Below, one piece after another: positions 44,400 through 53,053 of a stretch of DNA of 64,000 bases. Position numbers and translations under genes: made by a program. The stretch is from Bradyrhizobium sp. CCGB12 (GTDB lineage Bacteria; Pseudomonadota; Alphaproteobacteria; Rhizobiales; Xanthobacteraceae): NCBI RefSeq assembly GCF_024199845.1, contig NZ_JANADO010000001.1:6076001-6140000 (forward strand), written 5' to 3'. Each line of letters begins with the position of its first letter. The first letter of the stretch is position 1. The notes under the pieces are model-generated. The model did not search any database and was not told the DNA's origin. It was given only the letters and a program-made list of their open reading frames with translations.

Positions 44400-45503
44400 A
44401 TGGATAGGGTCGACTGCGTCGTCATCGGAGCCGGCGTGGTCGGGCTCGCGGTGGCCCGAAGGCTCGCCCAGGCCGGGCGCGAGGTCATCGTGCTCGAGGA
44501 AGCCGAGGCCATCGGCACCATCACCTCCTCGCGCAACAGCGAGGTCATCCATGCCGGCATCTACTACCGGGCCGGGAGCTGGATGGCGCGCATGTGCGTC
44601 GACGGCAAGCATGCGCTCTACCGCTACTGCGCCGAGCGCGGCATCCCGCACAGGAATTGCGGCAAGCTGATCGTCGCGACCAGCGCGAAAGAGACCGAGA
44701 AGCTGCAGTCGATCAAGGCGCATGCCGAAGCCAATGGCGTGCTCGACATGCAGCTGCTTTCGGGCGAGGCGGCACGCGCACTGGAGCCGGCCCTTGCCTG
44801 CGATGCCGCGCTGCTGTCGCCCTCGACCGGCATCATCGACAGCCACGCCTACATGCTCTCGCTGCGCGGCGAAGCCGAAGCATCAGGCGCGGCCTTCGCG
44901 TTCCACACGCCGCTGGTCCGCGCCAAGGCAGCCGCCGGCGCGATCGAGATCGAGGCCGGCGGCGAGGCACCGATGACGCTGCAATGCAGCCTCCTCGTCA
45001 ACGCCTCGGGGCTCTCGGCGACGATGGTGGCGCGCAACATCGAGGGCATGCCGCTGGACCGCATTCCGCCCGCCTATCTCGCCAAGGGAAATTACTTCAG
45101 CTGCAATGCCAAGGCGCCGTTCTCGCACCTGATCTACCCGGTGCCCGAGCCCGGCGGGCTCGGCGTACATTTGACGCTGGACATGGCTGGGCAGGCGCGT
45201 TTCGGCCCTGACGTCGAGTGGATCGAGACGATCAATTACGAGGTCGATCCGTCACGCGCCGAGCGCTTCTACCCGGCGATCCGCAAATACTGGCCGACGC
45301 TACCCGACGGCGCGTTGATGCCGAGCTACTCGGGCATCCGTCCGAAGATCGTGCCGCCGGCTGTAGCCACGCAGGATTTTCTGATGCAAGGCCCGCGCGA
45401 TCACGGCGTCGCAGGCTTGATCAACCTGTTCGGCATCGAATCGCCGGGATTGACGTCGTCGCTCGCGATCGCGGATCACGTCGCCGAGCTCGCGGACATC
45501 TAG
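44400..45503 (+). CDS. FAD-dependent oxidoreductase, L-2-hydroxyglutarate-dehydrogenase-like
   Basis: 367 residues. The N-terminal FAD motif is [19 protein letters not shown], followed by [20 protein letters not shown], the LhgO-type signature. Later marks are [21 protein letters not shown] and the C-terminal [11 protein letters not shown] and [17 protein letters not shown]. It probably oxidises a 2-hydroxyacid to the 2-ketoacid with electrons to the quinone pool. The substrate may be L-2-hydroxyglutarate, but residues alone do not fix it. It is the only gene on this strand between two minus-strand genes. Confidence 0.87.
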   Translation: MDRVDCVVIGAGVVGLAVARRLAQAGREVIVLEEAEAIGTITSSRNSEVIHAGIYYRAGSWMARMCVDGKHALYRYCAERGIPHRNCGKLIVATSAKETEKLQSIKAHAEANGVLDMQLLSGEAARALEPALACDAALLSPSTGIIDSHAYMLSLRGEAEASGAAFAFHTPLVRAKAAAGAIEIEAGGEAPMTLQCSLLVNASGLSATMVARNIEGMPLDRIPPAYLAKGNYFSCNAKAPFSHLIYPVPEPGGLGVHLTLDMAGQARFGPDVEWIETINYEVDPSRAERFYPAIRKYWPTLPDGALMPSYSGIRPKIVPPAVATQDFLMQGPRDHGVAGLINLFGIESPGLTSSLAIADHVAELADI

Positions 45504-45545
45504 AGCGTTCACTAAAGAAAACGCGCTCGAACAAAATCTGGAGCT

Positions 45546-45568
45546 CCGTTCCGATTCGATCGGAACGG
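45546..45568. repeat. 23-bp palindrome CCGTTCCGAT/ATCGGAACGG (second copy)
   Basis: ccgttccgat-tcg-atcggaacgg matches 41421-41443 outside the centre. It lies 43 nt after the FAD oxidoreductase stop, between convergent genes. Confidence 0.7.
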
Positions 45569-45685
45569 ACGCGACTCCAGACGCCGCGCAAACATCTTTG
45601 CACGGAGTGCCCTTCAGCAGGGATGAGCAAAGGCTCTCATCCCTGCGTGAAGGGGCAAGATCAACTCTACACTGTTACGGGGGTA

Positions 45686-45868
45686 CTAATGGAGCGTGTC
45701 GCCAGACTGCTTCAGACGCTCGATCTGGTCCTTGACCATCAACTTCCGGCGCTTCAACTCAACAATTTGCAGGTCGTCTGTTGAAAGGTGCACGAGAGCT
45801 TCGTGCAATTCGTTTTCGAGAAGCTTGTGCTTCCGCTCCAATTCAACAAGATGTGCCTGAATTGTCAT
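45686..45868 (-). CDS. DUF465/YdcH-family small coiled-coil protein
   Basis: 60 residues. The YdcH pattern is clear: HLVELERKHKLLENELHEAL, a short polar turn STDDLQ, and LKRRKLMVKDQIERLKQ. The two helices would form an antiparallel coiled coil. GGAGG lies 8-10 nt before the ATG. Function is unknown in the family. A related protein is encoded on the other strand at 46198. Confidence 0.88.
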   Translation of the reverse strand: MTIQAHLVELERKHKLLENELHEALVHLSTDDLQIVELKRRKLMVKDQIERLKQSGDTLH

Positions 45869-46197
45869 TCGAAACCTCCTCGGTAGGGCTGAACCTCAGG
45901 ATTCGATCCGGACGACGAAGTCTACATCACCGATTCGTTCTGTCGACGGATATCCGTCGTCGCTCCGTCATTTTTGAAAATTCATATGTAATGAAGCGTG
46001 ATTAAGGGAACCACGCCGGAAAAATCCATGATATCAAGGCGGTTGCGCAGCATCGTGCCAACCCGCAGAAATATGTTGCGGGAGATCGGCGAGCGAGGAG
46101 CGCAGATCGCTTGCGATCACGCCGCGCAAGGACGATAATTTCCACAGGGCATCCACAGCCTTAATCTCACGCCTATCGGTTTTCGGCCACCGCAGAC
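45869..46197. other. Intergenic gap without a clear gene
   Basis: 329 nt between two divergent DUF465 genes. The part near 45970-46000 is AT-richer (tttttgaaaattcatatgta) and may hold promoters for one or both genes. No supported ORF, hairpin with a U-tract or known repeat was seen. Confidence 0.4.
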
Positions 46198-46404
46198 ATG
46201 ACCAATGAAGACGAGCGTGAGCTCGAAGCCGAGCTCACCCGGTTGCAGCAGGAACACCGAGATCTCGATGCGGCGATCGATGCATTGCATCAATCGCCCG
46301 CTCCCGACCTATTGCGATTGCAGCGGTTGAAGAAACGCAAGCTGTTGTTGCGCGACCGCATCGCGTTCATCGAAGACCAGATCACCCCCGACATCATCGC
46401 CTGA
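46198..46404 (+). CDS. DUF465/YdcH-family small coiled-coil protein (second)
   Basis: 68 residues. ELEAELTRLQQEHRDLDAAI, then LLRLQRLKKRKLLLRDRIAF, gives two coiled-coil helices of the DUF465 type. It differs from the 45686 protein by an acidic N-terminus and a slightly longer turn (HQSPAPD). No strong RBS is seen before the ATG. Function unknown. Confidence 0.82.
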   Translation: MTNEDERELEAELTRLQQEHRDLDAAIDALHQSPAPDLLRLQRLKKRKLLLRDRIAFIEDQITPDIIA

Positions 46405-46535
46405 GCCCCGAGCCGGTCTTTCGCGGCGGCTCGCCGTATCTGAATCCACTTGACTCAAAAAGAACAAAATAGGAACATTGGGGATACCCCGAGCGCCCCC
46501 AGGAAACGCCAAGAGAAGGCAGAAGGACAACGCAG

Positions 46536-46754
46536 ATGTCGGCAACCGCCCGTCTCGACAACAGCCATTATGAACAAGCCTGCGATCAGGCGATCGCGAT
46601 GTGCGACGGAAATCTGCGCAGCACCATCAAGGCGCTGATCATGGCCAATGAGTATCTGGAAGCCGAGCTCGAGGAGTTGCAGGCGGCGGTTGCCGCCGGC
46701 TGCATTCCGGAGACCTCGCGCAGCAAGATGCGGAGCAAGAGCAGCGCCGCCTGA
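46536..46754 (+). CDS. Small conserved-looking protein, unrecognised
   Basis: 72 residues. The sequence has a helical core, NSHYEQACDQAIAMCDGNLR, then STIKALIMANEYLEAELEEL, and a basic Ser/Lys tail. The heptad pattern suggests a helical hairpin. No family is assigned. AAGGACAACGCAG precedes the ATG at a slightly long spacing. It lies in a run of tiny genes on the plus strand. A palindromic repeat follows its stop by 3 nt. Confidence 0.65.
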   Translation: MSATARLDNSHYEQACDQAIAMCDGNLRSTIKALIMANEYLEAELEELQAAVAAGCIPETSRSKMRSKSSAA

Positions 46755-46757
46755 CCT

Positions 46758-46865
46758 CTAAAGCGCGGTCGCGCTTTAGGTCGTCGTTCGAGCATGATCT
46801 CCGGACAAACGCGTTCCGCGTTTGTCGCGAGGGAAAACCGCTTCGCACTTTTCCGGATCATGCTC
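46758..46865. repeat. Composite palindromic repeat (CTAAAGCGC and GCATGATC types)
   Basis: ctaaagcgc-ggtc-gcgctttag at 46758-46779 is a perfect hairpin. It is followed by agcatgatct (46791) and gatcatgct (46857), which bracket ttttccgg and a central acgcg-ttccg-cgt hairpin. It lies between two small genes and probably ends the first transcript. Confidence 0.75.
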
Positions 46866-46882
46866 TACCAGGGAGCAACGCC

Positions 46883-47134
46883 ATGTCCGCTGTGACCTAT
46901 TATGTTGCAATGCCTTTTCTGATCGATGCAGATGGCTCGCCCGTCGCGGGCACGGCCGAGGAGTGCCAGACATCGTCGGCCGCTTTGCGGCGCGCCGAAA
47001 TGCTGGCACGCGGGCCGGGCCATATCGGCGCGGTCGCCTTCAGCCGCAGCGGCGATCCCATGACCGGCGAATTCGGCGATGCCACACTGCTGCGCAAATT
47101 CGGCAACGTGCCGGAAGACCTCGCCGCGCTGTAG
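46883..47134 (+). CDS. Small protein, unrecognised
   Basis: 83 residues from ATG 46883, with GGGAGCAACGCC upstream. The protein looks like a small alpha/beta fold: TYYVAMPFLIDADGSPVAGT, then SSAALRRAEMLARGPGHIGA, VAFSRSGDPMTGEFGDATLL and a short acidic end. Good hydrophobic periodicity and an RBS support a real gene. Its stop is 2 nt from that of the convergent diguanylate cyclase. No function is assigned. Confidence 0.65.
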   Translation: MSAVTYYVAMPFLIDADGSPVAGTAEECQTSSAALRRAEMLARGPGHIGAVAFSRSGDPMTGEFGDATLLRKFGNVPEDLAAL

Positions 47135-47136
47135 CG

Positions 47137-47913
47137 TCAGCTGCTGACCAGGCTGATCCGCGGCTCGTGCCGCCGGCGCGCCTTGCGCACATACATGGCG
47201 GCGTCGGCCTCCTCCAGGGCGCGGCCCGCATCGGACTGCGCTCCCAGCAGCGCGACGCCCGCGGAGGCCCCTGCAGTCACGCGCTCGCCCCGAAAGGTGA
47301 AAGACAATTCGTCGATTGCCTGCTCGAAGATGCCGGCCTTCGCCTTGGCGTCGGTCTCGCTGAGATTCCACAAGAGCAGCGCGAACTCGTCGCCGCCGAG
47401 GCGGCCGACCACGTCCGAGGCGCGGACCTGCCGCGTCAACGTCGCAACAATCGCCTTGAGCACCTCGTCGCCGGCGGCGTGTCCATAGGAATCGTTGATC
47501 GGCTTCAGCCGATCGACGTCGAGCACGATCAGCGCGCCGCTGGCGCGGTAGCGCTTCATGTAGGCAACGGCACGGTTGAGCTCGCGCTCGAAACCGCGCC
47601 GGTTCGGGATCTCCAGCAGGAAATCGGTGTCAGCGGCCGCCTCGAGCTCCGCAACCCGCCGCTCTGCCGCCTTGAGCTCGTTCCGCAAGCCGCGGATGGT
47701 CGCCTTGATGGTATCCGTGGCGCCATCGCCCCGCTCCGGACTGCCAGAACGTTTGGCCGGACGCTTGGCAAGACGCTTGGCAGCGGCTTTGGAGCGGGTG
47801 GCGCTGGTCGTCCGGCCCCTTTTGGCCTTCGCAGCGGTCGCCCTTTTTGGTTTCTTCATGGGCATCCTGCTCAATGAAGGCTTGCGGGGATTCACCAAGA
47901 CAGGATAGTGCAT
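47137..47913 (-). CDS. Soluble diguanylate cyclase with a Lys/Arg-rich tail
   Basis: 258 residues. The GGDEF domain (about 95-245) has FLLEIPNRRGFERELNRAV, the intact RLGGDEFALLL and, five residues upstream, RASD, the RxxD inhibitory site. It should therefore make cyclic di-GMP and be feedback-inhibited. Residues 1-65 are very basic (AKAKRGRTT, AAKRLAKRPAKRSG) and are followed by a short coiled coil (about 70-92). There is no membrane helix or sensor domain. AAGGAG with 6-nt spacing supports ATG 47913, and an internal ATG at 47859 is possible. Confidence 0.88.
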   Translation of the reverse strand: MHYPVLVNPRKPSLSRMPMKKPKRATAAKAKRGRTTSATRSKAAAKRLAKRPAKRSGSPERGDGATDTIKATIRGLRNELKAAERRVAELEAAADTDFLLEIPNRRGFERELNRAVAYMKRYRASGALIVLDVDRLKPINDSYGHAAGDEVLKAIVATLTRQVRASDVVGRLGGDEFALLLWNLSETDAKAKAGIFEQAIDELSFTFRGERVTAGASAGVALLGAQSDAGRALEEADAAMYVRKARRRHEPRISLVSS

Positions 47914-48000
47914 TCCCTTCTCCTTGCCACCGCCTTGCGAGCCGCCGGCCGGAACCGTTAATCTGGCCTATCTTTCTGTTTTCCGAGCACAATTAACGTC

Positions 48001-48489
48001 ATGACCGCGCCGATCGCCATCATCATGGGAAGCCAGTCGGACTGGGACACGATGCGGCATGCCGCCGATACGCTTGCCGCGCTCGGCGTCGCCGCCGACA
48101 CTCGCATCGTTTCGGCACACCGCACCCCCGACCGCCTGTTCGCTTTCGCCAAGGGCGCCAAGGCCGCCGGATACAAGGTCATCATCGCCGGTGCCGGCGG
48201 CGCCGCGCATCTGCCGGGCATGGCGGCGGCGCTGACGGAGCTACCCGTGTTCGGCGTGCCCGTCGAATCAAGGGCGCTCAAGGGCCTCGATTCGCTGTAT
48301 TCGATCGTTCAGATGCCCGCAGGTATCCCGGTCGGCACCCTCGCCATCGGCAAGGCCGGCGCGATCAACGCGGCGCTGCTTGCGGCCTCCGTGCTGGCGC
48401 TGTCCGACCCCGCCCTGTCCGGTCGCCTTGCCGCCTGGCGCAAGGCGCAGACCGAGGCGGTTGCCGAACGCCCGGAGGACAAGGCGTGA
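48001..48489 (+). CDS. purE: N5-carboxyaminoimidazole ribonucleotide mutase
   Basis: 162 residues, a class I Pur[20 protein letters not shown], the [19 protein letters not shown] stretch with the catalytic His, and [26 protein letters not shown] are all present. It converts N5-CAIR to CAIR in purine synthesis. The TGA overlaps the GTG start of purK (GTGA), a classical purEK arrangement. No purine-regulated leader is obvious upstream. Confidence 0.96.
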   Translation: MTAPIAIIMGSQSDWDTMRHAADTLAALGVAADTRIVSAHRTPDRLFAFAKGAKAAGYKVIIAGAGGAAHLPGMAAALTELPVFGVPVESRALKGLDSLYSIVQMPAGIPVGTLAIGKAGAINAALLAASVLALSDPALSGRLAAWRKAQTEAVAERPEDKA

Positions 48490-49592
48490 CCGGCGCCAAG
48501 CAGGTGACGCTGAAGCCCGGTGACACCATCGGCATCCTCGGTGGCGGACAACTCGGCCGGATGCTGGCGATGGCTGCGGCGCGGCTCGGGCTGCGCTGCC
48601 AGGTATTCTCGCCCGATCCGGATTCTCCGGCTTTCGACGTGGTCCTGAATGCGACCTGCGCCGAATATGCCGATGTCGAGGCCCTCGAGCTGTTCGCCAA
48701 CGACGTCGACGTCATCACCTACGAATTCGAGAACGTACCGGCGGCCGCGGCGATGGTGCTGGATGCGCGTCGCCCGGTGCTGCCCAACCGCAAGATCCTC
48801 GAAACCACCCAGGACCGGTTGGCCGAGAAGGATTTTGTCACCCGGCTCGGCATCGGCACGGCCGCTTACGCCGACGTCATCTCGGTGGCTTCGTTGCGCG
48901 AGGCGATCGCGCGAATCGGTCTTCCGGCCGTGTTGAAGACCCGCCGCTTCGGGTATGATGGCAAGGGCCAGGCCATCATCCGCGAGGGCGACGACGTCGC
49001 CAAGGTGTGGACCAGCCTCGGCACCAAATCGGCGATCCTGGAGGCCTTCGTGCCGTACGAGCGCGAGATCTCCGTGATCGCCGCGCGCTCCGCCGCGGGC
49101 CAGGTCGAGTGCTTCGACGTCACCGAGAACGAGCACCGCGACCACATTCTGAAGATATCCCGCGCGCCCGCACCGATCCCGGATTCGCTCGCCGAGGAAG
49201 CGCGCAGCATCGCCGGCAAGATCGCGAGCGCGCTCGATTACGTCGGCGTGCTCGCCGTCGAGATGTTCGTGCTCGCCAATGGCACCGGACCGAAGGTGCT
49301 GGTCAACGAGATCGCCCCGCGCGTGCACAATTCCGGCCATTGGACGCTGGACGGCGCCTCGGTCTCGCAATTCGAGCAGCATATCCGCGCCATTGCCGGC
49401 TGGCAGCTCGGCAAGCCCGTGCGCCACGGCGAAATCGTCACCATGACCAATCTGATCGGCGACGAGATCCGCGATTACGACAAGTGGCTGAGCGTGCCGG
49501 GCGCGACCGTGCACATCTACGGCAAGGGCACGCCGCGCCCTGGCCGCAAGATGGGCCACGTCACCGAAGTCCGGCCGGTGAAGGACAAGTAG
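48486..49592 (+). CDS. purK: N5-carboxyaminoimidazole ribonucleotide synthase
   Basis: 368 residues, an ATP-grasp enzyme. [20 protein letters not shown] at the start, [11 protein letters not shown], the ATP-grasp parts [12 protein letters not shown] and [14 protein letters not shown], and the metal-binding [19 protein letters not shown] are intact. It makes N5-CAIR from AIR, ATP and bicarbonate and feeds PurE. It starts at GTG, overlapping the stop of purE by 4 nt. Confidence 0.96.
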   Translation: MTGAKQVTLKPGDTIGILGGGQLGRMLAMAAARLGLRCQVFSPDPDSPAFDVVLNATCAEYADVEALELFANDVDVITYEFENVPAAAAMVLDARRPVLPNRKILETTQDRLAEKDFVTRLGIGTAAYADVISVASLREAIARIGLPAVLKTRRFGYDGKGQAIIREGDDVAKVWTSLGTKSAILEAFVPYEREISVIAARSAAGQVECFDVTENEHRDHILKISRAPAPIPDSLAEEARSIAGKIASALDYVGVLAVEMFVLANGTGPKVLVNEIAPRVHNSGHWTLDGASVSQFEQHIRAIAGWQLGKPVRHGEIVTMTNLIGDEIRDYDKWLSVPGATVHIYGKGTPRPGRKMGHVTEVRPVKDK

Positions 49593-49621
49593 CGGGACCG
49601 CGGCAAAGACTGCGATCCCGC
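49592..49621. terminator. Hairpin between convergent purK and aqpZ
   Basis: gcgggaccgc (49592-49601) and gcgatcccgc (49612-49621) pair at 9 of 10 positions around a 10-nt loop. It lies right at the purK stop and before the aqpZ stop on the other strand. Confidence 0.5.
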
Positions 49622-49628
49622 CTGGCAA

Positions 49629-50351
49629 TTATGCCGTCTTCACGCCCGCGACGATGCCTGCGGGCTCCTCGCTGAGCCAGCGATAGATCACCCCGCCGAG
49701 CGCGCCGCCAATCAGCGGCGCGACCCAGAACATCCAGAGCTGCGCCATTGCCCACCCGCCGACGAACAGCGCGGGGCCGGTGCTGCGCGCCGGATTCACC
49801 GAGGTGTTGGTGACGGGGATGCTGACGAGATGGATCATCACCAGCGCGAGCCCGATCGCGAGCGGCGCGAAGCCCGCAGGTGCACGGCCATGAGTGGCGC
49901 CCATGATGATGAACAGGAACATCATGGTCATCACCACCTCGGTGAGGAAGCACACGATCATGCTGTACTGGCCGGGCGAATGCGCGTCATAGCCGTTGGA
50001 CGCGAAGCCCTTGGTGACGTCGAATCCGGGCGCCCCGCTCGCGATGACATAGAGCAGCCACGCGGCCACGATCGCGCCGACCACCTGCGCGATCACATAG
50101 GGCAGGATCTGGCCGGCCGGAAAACGACCGCCGGCGGCGAGACCGACCGTGACGGCCGGGTTGAGATGGCAGCCAGAGATGTGCCCGATCGCGTAGGCCA
50201 TGGTGACGACGCTCAAGCCGAACGCGAGGGATACACCGACGAGGCCGATGCCGACCTGCGGAAAACCGGCAGCGATCACCGCGCTGCCACAACCTGCGAA
50301 TGTGAGCCAAAAGGTGCCGATAGCCTCGGCCGCGTATTTTTTCATGTCCAT
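49629..50351 (-). CDS. aqpZ: Aquaporin Z
   Basis: 240 residues with six membrane helices. The two NPA loops are present: [19 protein letters not shown] and [19 protein letters not shown]. The narrow-filter residues fit a water channel rather than a glycerol facilitator: the Arg after the second NPA (NPARS), and the His in the helix 5 block [15 protein letters not shown] 50351 was chosen for the GGGAGAGGCCAC RBS; a frame extends 11 codons further. It sits in the inner membrane and moves water during osmotic change. Confidence 0.95.
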   Translation of the reverse strand: MDMKKYAAEAIGTFWLTFAGCGSAVIAAGFPQVGIGLVGVSLAFGLSVVTMAYAIGHISGCHLNPAVTVGLAAGGRFPAGQILPYVIAQVVGAIVAAWLLYVIASGAPGFDVTKGFASNGYDAHSPGQYSMIVCFLTEVVMTMMFLFIIMGATHGRAPAGFAPLAIGLALVMIHLVSIPVTNTSVNPARSTGPALFVGGWAMAQLWMFWVAPLIGGALGGVIYRWLSEEPAGIVAGVKTA

Positions 50352-50612
50352 GTGGCCTCTCCCCTGATTGCTGCTCCGGATCAACCTCCGGAAAACGGCC
50401 CGCCTTTTGGCACCAAACCACCCAAATTGCGACCGCGCGGGGGTATTTTCGCCGCATTTAATGGCCGAACTTGGCCCGAAAACCCGCGTGGCCGGTGGAC
50501 ATCCAGGGTTTTCTCTGATACATCCGCGCGCTCAAGGTTAAGGGCGCCGGGCTTTTTGCCATCCCCTTTGACTTACCCGAATTCAAATCCGATCCACTGA
50601 AGAGGATGCCGC

Positions 50613-50906
50613 GTGCAGGTTCTCGTTCGCGATAACAACGTCGATCAAGCCCTCAAGGCGCTGAAGAAGAAGATGCAGCGTGAGGGGATTTTCCGCGAGA
50701 TGAAGCTCCGCGGTCATTACGAGAAGCCCTCCGAGAAGAAGGCCCGCGAAAAGGCCGAAGCTGTGCGCCGGGCACGCAAGCTGGCTCGCAAGAAGCTCCA
50801 GCGCGAAGGTCTGCTGCCGATGAAGCCGAAGCCGGTGTTCGGCGCCGGTCCCGGCGGTGATCGCGGTGGTCGTGGCCCGGGTGCAGGTCCGCGCGGACCG
50901 CGCTGA
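50613..50906 (+). CDS. rpsU: 30S ribosomal protein S21
   Basis: 97 residues from GTG 50613. The core [20 protein letters not shown], then [20 protein letters not shown] and [15 protein letters not shown], is S21. The tail beyond about 75 is Gly/Pro/Arg-rich ([19 protein letters not shown]) and longer than in enterobacterial S21, as seen in other rhizobia. S21 helps the 30S subunit start on mRNA. A strong GC hairpin follows the gene. Confidence 0.96.
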   Translation: MQVLVRDNNVDQALKALKKKMQREGIFREMKLRGHYEKPSEKKAREKAEAVRRARKLARKKLQREGLLPMKPKPVFGAGPGGDRGGRGPGAGPRGPR

Positions 50907-50941
50907 TCTACCGGCGCTTGCAAGACTTCAGTTTTCGATGA

Positions 50942-50966
50942 CGCGGGCCCTTGGCCCGCGTTATTG
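50942..50966 (+). terminator. Rho-independent-like terminator after rpsU
   Basis: cgcgggcc (50942-50949) and ggcccgcg (50953-50960) form a perfect 8-bp stem with a 3-nt loop, followed by ttattg. Confidence 0.75.
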
Positions 50967-51011
50967 TTTGTGAGAGGTGCCTTTCTGGGACGGGGCACTC
51001 CCGATGCGGCA

Positions 51012-51054
51012 CTAAAGCGCAAAACCGCCGCACACTTTTCCGGATCATGCTCTA
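51012..51054. repeat. Half copy of the CTAAAGCGC / GATCATGC repeat
   Basis: ctaaagcgcaaaaccgc is followed by cacttttccggatcatgct, then ctagcgc, matching the right part of the composite repeat at 46758-46865. The left GCATGATC arm is missing. Confidence 0.6.
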
Positions 51055-51070
51055 GCGCAAGCGAACGTCG

Positions 51071-51721
51071 ATGGCCTCCCCTTTCCCCGAGCGCGGCTTG
51101 GCGCGGCTACGCCAGATCTGGCGGCAGCCGTTCGTGCTGGCCGTGATGGGAATCGCACTGTGCGGCTGCTCCTTCGATCTGGGATCGCTGATGCCGGAGA
51201 AGGAGAAGCCGCAGGAGCCACCGAAGGCGACCGCGACCGCCGAAAGCGCGGTCAGCGCCGGCAACGTCAGCGAAGCCCAGGCCCACACGGCAAAAGCCCA
51301 ATCCCTGGCGAAGTCGAGCGAGATCGCAGCGGCGCTCGACGAATTCAATCGCGCGGTCGGGCTCGATCCCTACAATGCGCAGGCGCTCTATGGCCGCGCC
51401 TTGATCTATCAGGGCAATAACCAGCACGATTTCGCAATCGCCGATTTCAGCGCTGCGAGCGGGCTCAATCCGCAAAAGGTCGAGCCGCTGCTCGGCCGCG
51501 CCACCAGCTATCTCGCGCTCGGCAAGGTCAAGGAGGCTGCAGCCGACCTGGATGAGGCCTCCGAGGCCGATCCGCACAACGCCCAGGTCTGGAGCACCCG
51601 CGGGCAGGCCTATGAGCGTCTGGGCGACAGGGCCAAGGCAGCGGCGTCCTACACCAAGGCCGTCTCGCTTCGCCCACGCGACGACGCCGCCCGCAGCGGC
51701 CTCGCCCGCGTCGGCGGCTGA
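51071..51721 (+). CDS. TPR lipoprotein
   Basis: 216 residues. The leader ends in a lipobox, GIALCGC, with lipidation expected at the last Cys (about 33). After a Lys/Pro/Ala linker, three to four tetratricopeptide repeats follow (about 85-210): EIAAALDEFNRAVGLDPYNA, ALIYQGNNQHDFAIADFSAA, then AAADLDEASEADPHNAQVWS and AYERLGDRAKAAASYTKAV. NlpI-like proteins of this type act as adaptors at the envelope. A repeat lies just upstream of the start. Confidence 0.82.
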   Translation: MASPFPERGLARLRQIWRQPFVLAVMGIALCGCSFDLGSLMPEKEKPQEPPKATATAESAVSAGNVSEAQAHTAKAQSLAKSSEIAAALDEFNRAVGLDPYNAQALYGRALIYQGNNQHDFAIADFSAASGLNPQKVEPLLGRATSYLALGKVKEAAADLDEASEADPHNAQVWSTRGQAYERLGDRAKAAASYTKAVSLRPRDDAARSGLARVGG

Positions 51722-51742
51722 CAGCAGGGCTCAGCTGCCGCG

Positions 51743-52654
51743 TTAATCGGGGGTGGCGCCCTTCGGCAGGACCGAGTGGAACATCGACTTCATGCCGGAC
51801 AGCATCTCGTCGGCGACGTTGGTCTTCTTCGGCCGCGGCATGGCCGCGCCGGCGTCGGCGCGCAGGTCGAGCGGCGGCGCGATCACCGGCACCGGAATGT
51901 CAGCCGGCGGCGTGATTCGATTCGGGTCGTCGTTGCCGACCGAAGCGGTGTAGGGCGGCGACGGACCGCCATTGCCATACGCCTCCGTCGAGGGCGTGGA
52001 CACCGTGATCGGCGGCGGCAGAGGACGGACCGCAGACGAATCCATCGGGATGACACGCGGGGCCTCGGGGGTGCGAGCGGCTTCGCGCACCGCAGGCTCA
52101 GGGGTTCGCTCGGCCGACCTGGTCTCCGCAGCCTTTTCGGCGGCCTTGCCCTCAGGCGACTTGCGCAGACGCTCGATGGCGGCACGCGCCAGATCGTTGG
52201 CGTCCGGGGCCGCAGCCGGAGAGGTAGCCGCCGGCGCCGAATTCGCCTCCGCCACCGGAGCGGTGGCTGCCGGGGCCGACTTGGCAGCCGCCTTCTCGCG
52301 GGCCGTCGGGCGACCGTGCGAGGCAGTCTCGGCGGGAGCAGTGTCCGCAGCCTTGGTGTCCGCAGCCTTGGTCTCGGACTTGTCGGCAGGCTTCTCGGCC
52401 GCCGCCTTGTCCGTCACGCCCTTCTCGGAAACACTCTTCTCGGAGACGCCTTTGGCCTTGACGCCGGGCACGGGAATGTTGGCGGTCTCGGTCGGCTTGC
52501 CCTCACTGCCAGCCTGGGCCGGCGCCACCACGGCCGCAGGTGCATCAGGCGCGGGCTTGGCATTGATGTAGTGGTTAACGATGTAGGCCCCGATGATCGT
52601 CGCGAGCACCGAGGGGAAAATATCCATCGAGATTTTAGCGAGGTATTTCAGCAT
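51743..52654 (-). CDS. Membrane-anchored low-complexity protein, unrecognised
   Basis: 303 residues. Residues about 10-30 are a membrane helix (DIFPSVLATIIGAYIVNHYI). Positions 35-190 are almost all Ala, Pro, Lys, Glu, Ser and Thr, with degenerate motifs such as SEKGV, TDKAA, EKPADK, DTKAA. A Pro-rich stretch and the C-terminal block NVADEMLSGMKSMFHSVLP look more conserved. It could be a spacer between membrane and a short binding end. No family is recognised. It converges on the TPR lipoprotein. Confidence 0.7.
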   Translation of the reverse strand: MLKYLAKISMDIFPSVLATIIGAYIVNHYINAKPAPDAPAAVVAPAQAGSEGKPTETANIPVPGVKAKGVSEKSVSEKGVTDKAAAEKPADKSETKAADTKAADTAPAETASHGRPTAREKAAAKSAPAATAPVAEANSAPAATSPAAAPDANDLARAAIERLRKSPEGKAAEKAAETRSAERTPEPAVREAARTPEAPRVIPMDSSAVRPLPPPITVSTPSTEAYGNGGPSPPYTASVGNDDPNRITPPADIPVPVIAPPLDLRADAGAAMPRPKKTNVADEMLSGMKSMFHSVLPKGATPD

Positions 52655-52747
52655 TTCTCGGCCACTCCCCGCGCGATCAGATGCGGGAACTTTAGGGCAT
52701 TGTGAGGGATCAACTGCGACAGATCGATGGCAAACAGTAACGCCAAC

Positions 52748-53032
52748 TTACGGTTTCAGCTCGATTTCAAGGAACACGATCTCGGTTGAGGTTTCGTTAA
52801 GTACGTCATGCTGGACGCCGGCCTTGCGGAAATAGGATTTCCCGGCCGAAAGCTGCGCCTTGGATCGCTCGCCATTCGGCGCCACGATGGTCATCTCCCC
52901 CGCCACGACCGGAACAATCACATAGTCCATGCCGTGCGTGTGATGCCCGGTTGCGCTGCCGGGCGCAAGCCGCCATTCGGTCACCCGGACCTGCTCGTTG
53001 TCGATCTGGATCTCGGACCTGGCAGCAAGCAT
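52748..53032 (-). CDS. Cupin-domain protein
   Basis: 94 residues, a single small cupin barrel. The metal-binding pattern is GSATGHHTHGMDYVIVPVVAGE, with His residues in HHTH and the Glu at the end of GEMTI. The second half has SAGKSYFRKAGVQHDVLNET with the third His. It could bind a metal or small organic ligand; no substrate can be proposed. It is 21 nt before the stop-to-start region of the cation antiporter gene on the same strand. Confidence 0.85.
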   Translation of the reverse strand: MLAARSEIQIDNEQVRVTEWRLAPGSATGHHTHGMDYVIVPVVAGEMTIVAPNGERSKAQLSAGKSYFRKAGVQHDVLNETSTEIVFLEIELKP

Positions 53033-53053
53033 CGGAACCTTCCTGATCGCGCC

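Noticed and set aside
45781..46005. Plus-strand frame of 74 codons between the small genes
   Set aside because: It overlaps the DUF465 gene on the other strand and has no RBS or fold-like pattern.
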